From assembly GCA_937907605.1 (NCBI GenBank), contig CALCYI010000006.1:1-25760 (forward strand): a stretch of DNA of 25,760 nucleotides. Reading direction: 5' to 3'. This document shows positions 8,601 through 14,587 of the stretch, piece after piece. Position 1 is the first letter of the stretch. Each line of letters opens with the position of its first letter. Both the position numbers and the translations under genes were made by a program. The DNA is from an uncultured Clostridia bacterium (GTDB taxonomy: Bacteria; Bacillota; Clostridia; Oscillospirales; Acutalibacteraceae). The notes under the pieces are model-generated. The model saw only the letters and a list, made by a program, of their open reading frames with translations. It made no database searches and was not told where the DNA came from.

Positions 8601-9278
8601 AATACTAACGCCTTTCTTGCTTGCGCAAAGGCTTCAACCTTTACGATTTATAATAAGGACGCTGTTATAGCCGATTACAGCATTATGTCATATTATGCTA
8701 GCGGGGAATACCATATTTATCCCGGTAAGAAGCTTTACGCTTATGCGGATTCGACCGCTCATGACTATGCTGAAAATCTTTCTGCCACTTTTATATCCCT
8801 CGGATGCGGTCATTCACGGAGCGTAGTACTTATCGACGATGGAACGTACTGTACCGAATGTGAAACGCGTTATCACTGTAACGACTGCGATTCCGATTTT
8901 ACGGAGTATTACAGCGGTCATAACGCAAGCTTTACGCTCCTTTCAACTAATGGCGCGGCTGTTCCTAATGCAAATATAAGAGCGAACGGAATCGACTTAG
9001 GTACCACTTCTTATGACGGTACGCTGAGCTGTAATCTGCGTTGTGATGAATACGATATAGAGGTTGAGGTTAACACTCTTATTTATGACGGCTTTTCTCT
9101 TACCGTAAATGAAGCTGACGTGAACGCTCAAATAACCGTAAGATACGGAGATTTTAACTCTGACGGCATTATTAATGCAAAGGATTATGCATATTCATTA
9201 AAACGCGGTTATAGCGATAAAGCGCTTTTTGACTGGGGAAGAATGAGCGAAGGCGACAACAATTTAACCGTGAGCTAA
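5616..9278 (+). CDS. Exported subtilisin-family (S8) protease with BspA-type LRRs and a half dockerin
   Basis: A 1220-residue protein starting at ATG 5616, which follows GGAGGTG at 5604-5610; the in-frame ATG at 5577 lies only 4 nt past the -10 box. A hydrophobic segment at residues 5-24 serves as signal or anchor. The peptidase domain (about 155-440) has the full S8 set: D164 (AVIDSG), H207 (YYHSTAVCG), oxyanion N291 (SAGNG) and S380 (SGTSFSTP). Downstream are LRR_5 repeats, a CxxC module (about 600-640), two copies of a CGDNL..GTGDMYDY..PW module (near 625 and 840), another Cys-rich segment (about 1085-1125), and a C-terminal calcium loop DFNSDGIINAKD. Only one of the two EF-hand-like loops of a type I dockerin is present. 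It probably processes surface or extracellular proteins; the substrate is unknown. Confidence 0.9.
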   Translation: MKNFGKVLLALVLFFGIISSVLIIKNGKINLTPYSYDKYISDLTEIYQKYDTDRDSLDPSDTYGLRRLIVNDYNGKRYGCTARAWDKKNGFAVLQYETREEAEHALSKIKEDGLSAEPDALGWLDSSYATMYPTGSNYMGTKQYNDKLRSTPMTKEDIIVAVIDSGVMYDNSYISDRFYSNGVDLSGDGCDDAYYETAEPEGEDYYHSTAVCGVIADNTPDNVKILPIKVVPFNGESIVASNVASAINYAVDNGAQVINLSLYTTGAQSAIQRAVNNALNQKVCVCASAGNGKKENGVYVPNYIENRYPTCTEGVIVVGALDGAIIRDDNGNVTEFKIYESIAAYSNYGEEVDFAAPGTKVVSCSMSGGVSKRMAFSGTSFSTPYISACCADIKTVNSDLSRDEIYEILKDFSRDLGDEGRDDYFGWGVPKIDNIVYTDGESYSYRIPEGTLNITQSVDYTAQTQPWRYFADRLTDVTVSDNITEIGDYMFCGMENAQFTMPDSFMRVGECAFKDCVTLTDMTFPIDVTSVGANAFEGIDNFTIHGYRNTPAEDYAITYGVNFDILGCRHNYVYESFDPSSTQAGYTVYTCTVCGDTYIGEYIPPVTLDTGVCGDNLAYTFYDSGKLTIDGTGDMYDYLNSPAPWDAYRNEITILQINQYVEKLSPFAFYGCKNVSKIRLDESNAYYQSDTVDLISAQDKELVLTCARGEYYLSEEVEKLSPTAFFTAGAISFNGNSRFHAENKLVYDNSGNIVMALPGYSASTLNIDNNITIKKYAFILTEYPAVFDSKRLNITHGEYCIGYYYNGTMTKRDMTFRVSADSLSYQYAVENDFTVNGYDVGKCGDDLIWQYNSGTKTLSFIGSGDMYNYSSEDIPWKSVISSVQTINISDEVTSLSPYSFGGAAALRTLVMPLSLPAPDNTIWSGCTGITSLTLTLGSGRTDDYEGDSFTYSPWYLSRSKITEFSLDENVRYIGVQAFRSCSAIKSITLNCIEEINTNAFLACAKASTFTIYNKDAVIADYSIMSYYASGEYHIYPGKKLYAYADSTAHDYAENLSATFISLGCGHSRSVVLIDDGTYCTECETRYHCNDCDSDFTEYYSGHNASFTLLSTNGAAVPNANIRANGIDLGTTSYDGTLSCNLRCDEYDIEVEVNTLIYDGFSLTVNEADVNAQITVRYGDFNSDGIINAKDYAYSLKRGYSDKALFDWGRMSEGDNNLTVS

Positions 9279-9294
9279 AAAACAGATTTTGTTA

Positions 9295-9322
9295 TTGACT
9301 TTTTAATAGATAATAATATAAT
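9295..9322 (+). promoter_or_regulatory. Sigma-A promoter of the lipoprotein gene
   Basis: TTGACT (9295-9300), a 16-bp spacer and TATAAT (9317-9322). The start would be near 9329, giving a leader of about 27 nt that contains AAGGAG at 9342-9347, 8 nt before the ATG. Confidence 0.8.
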
Positions 9323-9355
9323 CAAAGTAGAATTATATTTTAAGGAGATATATGT

Positions 9356-9859
9356 ATGAAGAAAATTATTGCAATTATTATGTGCTTAGTTATCGCTTGC
9401 GGAGTTTTTGCTGCGTGCTCTAAGAAGGAACCCGACAAGAACGACCCCGGAGCAGCAGAGAACACCTCGGCTGTTACCACGGCAACGATAACTACGGACT
9501 CCGCAGTAATCAAAGAGGCTGATGCAATTAACCTTATCAAGAGTTATTCTGCTGAGGAGCTTTCGCTCTCTGATGACGATTACAAGAACTGTCATTATCT
9601 TGTAAATAAATCAGGCATTAAGGTCGAAAACGATTATTACATTTCAGTTATCGCCGCTATTACCTCTGAAAAGAAGGGCGACGACGGCAAGACCTACGTT
9701 AACTTTGACCATAAGGGCGAGTACTTTATCCGCTACGACGGTAAGCAGATTCTTAAAAAGGATATGACATCCGAGGAGGATAAGTATTCCGAACTCAAGG
9801 TTAAGGAAGTACCCACTTCTGCGGCTGCTCAGGAAGCTGCCGAAGACACAACCAAGTAA
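9356..9859 (+). CDS. Small putative lipoprotein, function unknown
   Basis: A 167-residue protein with a lipoprotein-like signal sequence: MKK, a hydrophobic core and a cysteine at residue 21 (GVFAACSKKEPDKN). The lipobox is imperfect, with Phe at -3, so lipidation is probable rather than certain. A low-complexity linker of acidic, Ala and Thr residues (about 28-50) precedes a compact domain with alternating hydrophobic strands (YYISVIAAITSEKKGDDGKT, then EYFIRYDG), ending in a Glu/Ala-rich tail. I do not recognise the family. It has its own promoter and a good ribosome site. Downstream is a foldback repeat, which may help end the transcript. Membrane-attached outside the cell is the likely location. 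Confidence 0.75.
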   Translation: MKKIIAIIMCLVIACGVFAACSKKEPDKNDPGAAENTSAVTTATITTDSAVIKEADAINLIKSYSAEELSLSDDDYKNCHYLVNKSGIKVENDYYISVIAAITSEKKGDDGKTYVNFDHKGEYFIRYDGKQILKKDMTSEEDKYSELKVKEVPTSAAAQEAAEDTTK

Positions 9860-10139
9860 TTAGGCAGAGCAAGACGAATCCAAACCGCCTAAAACGCGGT
9901 TCTTAAGGGAACTTTGACTTTTTCGTTCTTGCATTGCGCCAGCAAAGCTGCGACCTCAAAAGCCAAATTTCATCTTAACTCCCTGCGTTTTAGGTGCAAG
10001 GCAGTTTAAAATGAGTTGATTTGGTTTAGGTCAAGGCAAAAAACGCAGGAATACTTTGTGTATTCCGAGTATTTTTAACGCAGAGATAAGGCAAATCAGC
10101 CATTTTAAACCGTGTTTGGATTCGTCTTACTTTGCCTAA
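9860..10139. repeat. 280-bp nested foldback element with 26-bp terminal inverted repeats
   Basis: The ends 9860-9885 and 10114-10139 are inverted repeats matching at 24 of 26 positions. Inside lies a second imperfect inverted pair (10002-10023 with 10092-10112) and a perfect small hairpin (stem 10048-10054 with 10060-10066). No reading frame of note and no clear target-site duplication is visible. The left end starts immediately after the lipoprotein stop, and the right end touches the ribosome site of the hydrolase gene. The structure fits a MITE-like or dispersed foldback repeat; a complex RNA structure is the alternative. This element is the whole content of the intergenic stretch. Confidence 0.7.
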
Positions 10140-10151
10140 GTGGAGAGGCTT

Positions 10152-11096
10152 ATGAATAAAAAGGCTTTAGCGCTGTTCGGCTTAGGTGCTGCAGCGACTG
10201 CGGGGCTTGCGTTTTACTCATATCTTGATCTTATGTACAAGGAGAGTATACCCAAGGGACCCGCAAGGCGTATTCTTGAAAGACTAAATATGGGCGATGA
10301 CGCGCTTGCAAGAACCTGTGAAAAGAATATGGAGTGGGTGGACGCTCAGGATATTGAACGTATTGACCTTGTAAACGACAGGGGCGAAACGCTCAAGGGC
10401 TATCTCCTTATGGCTGAAAAGGAGTCAAAAACCTTCGCCGTTTTTGCGCACGGTTACCGTGCGAATCACAGGGGAGACCCCGCTAATTTCTATAAGTATT
10501 ATTACGATAAGGGCATTAACTTCTTTGCCTGCGACCATACCTGCCATGGCGATTCCGACGGTAGTTGGGTTGGTTTTGATGTATATGAAAGCGTTGATAT
10601 GCTGAAATGGTTAAACTACCTTATTGAGCGCTTCGGCGAGGATATTAAGATTATCATTCACGGCGTTTCAATGGGCGGCGCTACCGTATGCCAGATGGCT
10701 GACAAAATTCCCGCTAACGTTAAGCTTATTGTTGCGGACTGTCCGTATACGAGTGCAAAGGACGAATTCCTTTTCGTCGCCAATAATTCGGGCATAAAGA
10801 AAACCGCGCCGTATCTTTTAGACGTTATTAACGTGATTAATAAGAAATGCGCGGGCTATGAGCTTGAGGAAACGGACGTGAGAAACAGCGTTAAATGCGC
10901 AAAGGCGCCAATGCTTTTCGTGCACGGCGGCGCGGACGATTTCGTACCTACCTCTATGGGCAGAGAGCTGTATGAGCTTTGCGGAAGCGAAAAGGAATTG
11001 TTTATCGTTGACGGCGCAAAGCATGCTGAATCGGTCGTTGTTGACCCCGAGGGCTATTATAAAAAGCTCGACGAGGTTATTGAAAAATACGTATAA
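10152..11096 (+). CDS. Membrane-anchored alpha/beta hydrolase
   Basis: A 314-residue serine hydrolase with the alpha/beta fold. An N-terminal hydrophobic helix (about residues 4-25) suggests it is held in the membrane. Catalytic features: the HG oxyanion motif FAHGYRAN, nucleophile S173 in the GxSxG elbow GVSMGG, acid D262 or D263 in HGGADDFVP, and H291 in GAKHAES. This matches the dienelactone-hydrolase/acyl-peptidase-like group often annotated as alpha/beta hydrolase or lysophospholipase-like; the substrate is unknown. ATG 10152 is preferred to the in-frame GTG at 10140 because GGAG lies at 10142-10145, 6 nt before it, and overlaps the GTG. No promoter is obvious upstream, where the foldback repeat sits, so transcription may begin within the repeat or by read-through. 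Confidence 0.85.
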   Translation: MNKKALALFGLGAAATAGLAFYSYLDLMYKESIPKGPARRILERLNMGDDALARTCEKNMEWVDAQDIERIDLVNDRGETLKGYLLMAEKESKTFAVFAHGYRANHRGDPANFYKYYYDKGINFFACDHTCHGDSDGSWVGFDVYESVDMLKWLNYLIERFGEDIKIIIHGVSMGGATVCQMADKIPANVKLIVADCPYTSAKDEFLFVANNSGIKKTAPYLLDVINVINKKCAGYELEETDVRNSVKCAKAPMLFVHGGADDFVPTSMGRELYELCGSEKELFIVDGAKHAESVVVDPEGYYKKLDEVIEKYV

Positions 11097-11100
11097 ATTA

Positions 11101-11124
11101 AAGGGAGAGCGGTTACTCTCCCTT
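11101..11124. terminator. Bidirectional hairpin terminator
   Basis: A 9-bp GC-rich stem (11101-11109 with 11116-11124) and a 6-nt loop lie between convergent genes. On the plus strand it is followed by a broken T tract (TTAATTCTTTT). The stop codon of the minus-strand gene (11113-11115) lies in the loop. Confidence 0.7.
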
Positions 11125-11571
11125 AATTCTTTTATCAAGCTCGCTTTTTATTTCTGCGAGCTTCTTTTTTGTTGTGCTTCCGAGCTCTACTATTGCAATC
11201 TCGCCGTTTTTTAGGTGCAGAATTATGCTCGTATACCTGTCTGTATAACGCTTTTTAAGGCTTGCAGAGTCGTCCTTGTAGCCCTCGGCTTTTTCAATAT
11301 CCGCGTAGTAATAAATATTGTTGGTGTCAACCGTTGTAAATTCAACCCTGTCGTCGCAGAATCTGACGCCGTTTTTCATCATATTCTTCGTTGCGCCAAG
11401 AGCGCATACAAGGTCGACAACCATAATCACAAGGAATAACAGCGTATAAAGATTAAAATTCTTAATTACCGATATTATTGCTACTATACAAAGCAGTACC
11501 GAAGCTCCGAAGAATACGCCGATTACTGCAAGGCTCAGCGGGGGCACGCTTCTTATAAATTTATCCTTCAT
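11113..11571 (-). CDS. Small membrane protein with two N-terminal helices and a PH-like tail
   Basis: A 152-residue protein. Two hydrophobic helices (about residues 12-35 and 40-60) form a hairpin in the membrane. The cytoplasmic tail has alternating beta strands (GVRFCDDRVEFTTVD, NIYYYADIEKAEG, TSIILHLKNGEIAIVEL) and a final charged helix, an arrangement like bacterial PH-type (bPH/YcxB-like) domains. That fold call is inferred from pattern only. The gene begins inside the end of the RluA-family gene (overlap 11 nt), with AAGGAAGAG as ribosome site, so the two are co-transcribed. Function unknown. Confidence 0.7.
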   Translation of the reverse strand: MKDKFIRSVPPLSLAVIGVFFGASVLLCIVAIISVIKNFNLYTLLFLVIMVVDLVCALGATKNMMKNGVRFCDDRVEFTTVDTNNIYYYADIEKAEGYKDDSASLKKRYTDRYTSIILHLKNGEIAIVELGSTTKKKLAEIKSELDKRIKGE

Positions 11572-12502
11572 AAAATCTCTTCCTTACGGGGCAGTCCCCG
11601 ATTTCAAATTCTTTTCTGTCTAAATAATTCAGTATTCCCGCGTCGGACTTAAAGTTAAATCTAAGCTTGTGGGAATAAAGCTCCTGCTTAAAACGCCCGT
11701 GCACGCTGCCGTACTTACCGTCGTTTAAAAGCGGATGACCTATCGAGGCAAGGTGTGCTCTTATCTGGTGCGTTCTGCCCGTTAAAAGCTCAATTTCAAC
11801 AAGGCTTAAGCCGTCCCTGTAATCAAGCACCCTGTATCTTGTAACAATCTGCTTTGAGCCCTCAATTTCATTTTCGCTTACGGTTACGAGGTTTTTGCTT
11901 TCGTCCTTTGTTATATATCCCGTAAGGGTTTCGCTCTCGCTTTTAAACTTACCCTCTGCTATCGTGAGGTAGTATTTTTCTATCTCGCGTTTTTTTATCT
12001 TCTCGTTGAGGATTTTCAGCGCCCGATAATTCTTCACGCCAATTACGATACCGCCTGTATTGCGGTCAATTCTGTTTGCAAGGGCGGGTGTGAAGGAGTT
12101 TTCCTCCTCGGGCTTCCATTCTCCCTTTTCGTAAAGATAGCGCTTGAACGAGGCAATAAGAGTATTAACGTATTCCTTGCCGTCAGGGTGGCATAGCTGT
12201 CCCTGCTTTTTATTGAGCAGAGCAATATTCTCGTCCTCGTAGATTACGTCTATATCCTTAGGAGCGGAAAGAAAATCAAAGTGCTTTTCTTTTTCCCTAA
12301 GCAAATCGTCGCCGAGATAAAGCTCAATAACGTCGCCCTCATTAATAATCTGCTCGGGGGTCGCTCTTTTTTTATTAACCTTTATGTTCTTTTTTCTTAT
12401 CTGCTTGAACATCATTGACTTTGGTAGGCTATCATATGTTTTTTGCAAAAACTTATCGAGTCTCTGTCCGCTGTCGTTTGATTTTACAATAATCTGTTTC
12501 AT
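11561..12502 (-). CDS. RluA-family 23S rRNA pseudouridine synthase
   Basis: A 313-residue enzyme expected to convert specific uridines in rRNA to pseudouridine. An N-terminal S4 RNA-binding domain (about residues 12-65, GQRLDKFLQK) is followed by the RluA catalytic domain with catalytic D146 in NRIDRNTGG (family HRLDxxTSG) and the later motifs LLTGRTHQIRAHLASIGHPLLNDGKYG. The RluC/RluD subgroup fits, but the target uridine is not predictable. The start at 12502 is chosen because MKQIIVKSND begins the S4 domain, while the longer in-frame extension to 12568 runs through the promoter. No Shine-Dalgarno sequence is seen, and the -10 box ends only 7 nt upstream, so the mRNA is probably leaderless. 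Confidence 0.9.
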   Translation of the reverse strand: MKQIIVKSNDSGQRLDKFLQKTYDSLPKSMMFKQIRKKNIKVNKKRATPEQIINEGDVIELYLGDDLLREKEKHFDFLSAPKDIDVIYEDENIALLNKKQGQLCHPDGKEYVNTLIASFKRYLYEKGEWKPEEENSFTPALANRIDRNTGGIVIGVKNYRALKILNEKIKKREIEKYYLTIAEGKFKSESETLTGYITKDESKNLVTVSENEIEGSKQIVTRYRVLDYRDGLSLVEIELLTGRTHQIRAHLASIGHPLLNDGKYGSVHGRFKQELYSHKLRFNFKSDAGILNYLDRKEFEIGDCPVRKRFYEG

Positions 12503-12509
12503 ACTGTGT

Positions 12510-12538
12510 ATTATAAATAATGTGAAATTAATTGTCAA
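12510..12538 (-). promoter_or_regulatory. Consensus sigma-A promoter of the RluA-family gene (leaderless)
   Basis: On the minus strand, TTGACA (12533-12538), a 17-bp spacer and TATAAT (12510-12515) match the consensus fully. Seven nt (ACACAGT) separate the -10 from the ATG, so the predicted first base is at or one nt before the start codon. Confidence 0.85.
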
Positions 12539-12539
12539 A

Positions 12540-12553
12540 TAAACAAATGTTCT
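12540..12553. promoter_or_regulatory. Probable LexA (SOS) box
   Basis: The sequence TAAACAAATGTTCT fits the Gram-positive LexA consensus CGAACRNRYGTTYC at 11 of 14 positions, including AAC and GTT half-site cores with correct N4 spacing. It lies between the -35 boxes of the divergent RluA-family and uvrB promoters. uvrB is a known LexA target in Bacillus subtilis. The mismatched outer bases keep this a prediction. Confidence 0.55.
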
Positions 12554-12561
12554 AATAAAGG

Positions 12562-12590
12562 TTGACAAGTGTAATATAATGGGCTATAAT
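12562..12590 (+). promoter_or_regulatory. Consensus sigma-A promoter of the uvrB operon
   Basis: TTGACA (12562-12567), a 17-bp spacer and TATAAT (12585-12590) match the consensus fully. The leader is about 29 nt and contains AAGGA (12610-12614). Confidence 0.9.
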
Positions 12591-12625
12591 ATACTGAATA
12601 CACATTTTTAAGGAAAATATTTTAT

Positions 12626-14578
12626 ATGGATAAATTTAAATTAGTAAGTAATTACAAGCCCACTGGCGATCAGCCGCAGGCGATAAAAGCACTTGCCGAC
12701 GGTGTTCTCAGGGGCGATAAGGAACAGACCTTGATGGGCGTTACGGGCTCGGGTAAGACCTTTACTATGGCTAATATAATTGAAAAGGTTAACCGTCCGA
12801 CCCTTGTTCTTGCGCATAATAAAACGCTTGCCGCTCAGCTTTGCAGTGAGTTTAAGGAGTTTTTTCCCGAAAACGCGGTTGAGTATTTTGTATCATATTA
12901 CGATTACTATCAGCCCGAGGCGTATGTTCCGACTACTGATACCTATATTGAAAAGGACAGCGCGGTTAATGACGAGATTGATAAGCTCCGCCACAGCGCC
13001 GCTTCAGCTCTTTCTGAAAGGCGCGACGTTATTATTGTTGCCTCGGTTTCATGTATTTACTCCATCGGCGACCCCGTTGATTATCAGAATATGGTAATCT
13101 CACTGAGAACGGGTATGAAAAAGGAGCGCGACGAGCTGATAAATAAGCTCGTTGAAATCCAGTATGAGCGCAACGATATTAACTTCGTAAGAAATAAGTT
13201 CAGGGTAAGAGGGGACACGGTTGAGATTTTCCCCGCAGGCTCTAACGGTACTGCTATACGCGTTGAATTTTTCGGCGACGAGATTGACCGTATAAGCGAA
13301 ATTAATCCTCTTACGGGCAGGGCTGAGGGTATACTCAGTCACGCCGCTATCTATCCCGCCTCGCTCTACGTTGTTGGGCAGGACAAGCTTAAAATCGCGC
13401 TTGATGAGATATATAACGAAATGGTTGAGCGCGTTAAGTATTTTGAGGAAAACGGAAAGCTCCTTGAAGCACAGCGTATCCGCGAACGCACTATGAACGA
13501 TATTGAGATGCTTCAGGAAACGGGCTTCTGTAAGGGAATTGAGAACTATTCAAGGGTTATGAGCGGAAGAAAGCCGGGCTCCGCGCCCTTTACTCTGCTC
13601 GATTATTTTCCCGATGATTTTCTTCTTTTCGTTGACGAGAGCCACGTAATGCTTCCGCAGGTTCACGGTATGTACGGCGGCGACCGCTCAAGGAAAAAGA
13701 GTCTTATAGATTTTGGCTTCCGCCTTCCATCAGCATATGATAACCGTCCGCTAACCTTCGAGGAATTCTATTCAAAGGTTAATCAGGTCATTTTCACCTC
13801 GGCTACTCCCGCAGAATTTGAAAAGAGCAGGTCTACTCAGGTCGTTGAACAGATTATCAGACCTACGGGACTTCTTGACCCGAACGTTATCGTTAAGCCT
13901 ACCGAGGACCAGATGGACGACCTTGTTTCAGAGATTAATATCCGAACTGATAGAAACGAGAGAGTGCTCGTAACGACGCTTACCAAGAAAATGGCGGAGG
14001 ATTTAACCGCATACCTTGAGGGCTTCGATATTAAGGTAAGGTATATGCACCACGATATTGATACTATCGAGCGTATGGAGATAATCCGCGATTTAAGGCT
14101 CGGTAATTTTGACGTGCTCGTAGGTATTAACCTGCTTCGCGAGGGACTTGATATCCCTGAGGTGTCGCTCGTTGCAATTCTCGACGCGGATAAGGAGGGC
14201 TTCCTGAGGAGCGAAACCTCCCTCGTTCAGACGATAGGCAGAGCCGCGAGAAACGAGCACGGCGAGGTAATTATGTACGCCGATTCCGTTACTCCGTCAA
14301 TGGAGCGCGCGATTACCGAAACTCTGCGCCGCCGTGAGATTCAGCAGGCTTATAACGAAGCGCACGGTATCCAGCCTAAGACTATTATTAAGGGCGTTCG
14401 CGATATTATTGAGATTACGAGCAAGGATAATCTTGACGCACACAACCGCCGTATGACTGCAAAGGAACGCAAGGTTATGATTGAAAAGCTCACGCGCGAA
14501 ATGAAGGAAGCGGCAAGGCTGCTTGAATTTGAACATGCGGCGTTCCTGCGCGATAAGATAAAAGAATTATCCGATTAG
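12626..14578 (+). CDS. uvrB: Excinuclease ABC subunit B
   Basis: A 650-residue UvrB, the damage-verifying helicase-like subunit of nucleotide excision repair, which receives the lesion from UvrA and then recruits UvrC. Length is typical. Visible features: Walker A GVTGSGKT (38-45), the beta-hairpin region YYDYYQPEAYVP starting at residue 91, the Walker B motif DESH near residue 337, helicase motif VI in QTIGRAARN, and a C-terminal UVR domain (LTREMKEAARLLEFEHAAFLRD) that contacts UvrC. First gene of the operon, 9 nt ahead of the MATE gene. A consensus promoter and probable LexA box indicate DNA-damage induction. No uvrC lies in the window. Confidence 0.98.
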   Translation: MDKFKLVSNYKPTGDQPQAIKALADGVLRGDKEQTLMGVTGSGKTFTMANIIEKVNRPTLVLAHNKTLAAQLCSEFKEFFPENAVEYFVSYYDYYQPEAYVPTTDTYIEKDSAVNDEIDKLRHSAASALSERRDVIIVASVSCIYSIGDPVDYQNMVISLRTGMKKERDELINKLVEIQYERNDINFVRNKFRVRGDTVEIFPAGSNGTAIRVEFFGDEIDRISEINPLTGRAEGILSHAAIYPASLYVVGQDKLKIALDEIYNEMVERVKYFEENGKLLEAQRIRERTMNDIEMLQETGFCKGIENYSRVMSGRKPGSAPFTLLDYFPDDFLLFVDESHVMLPQVHGMYGGDRSRKKSLIDFGFRLPSAYDNRPLTFEEFYSKVNQVIFTSATPAEFEKSRSTQVVEQIIRPTGLLDPNVIVKPTEDQMDDLVSEINIRTDRNERVLVTTLTKKMAEDLTAYLEGFDIKVRYMHHDIDTIERMEIIRDLRLGNFDVLVGINLLREGLDIPEVSLVAILDADKEGFLRSETSLVQTIGRAARNEHGEVIMYADSVTPSMERAITETLRRREIQQAYNEAHGIQPKTIIKGVRDIIEITSKDNLDAHNRRMTAKERKVMIEKLTREMKEAARLLEFEHAAFLRDKIKELSD

Positions 14579-14587
14579 GAGATTATA

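Noticed and set aside
9276..9300. Terminator directly after the S8 protease gene
   Set aside because: Only a 4-bp AT-rich pairing was found; too weak to call.
12503..12568. N-terminal extension of the RluA-family protein to 12568
   Set aside because: It runs through the promoter and part of the LexA box region; the S4 domain starts normally from ATG 12502.
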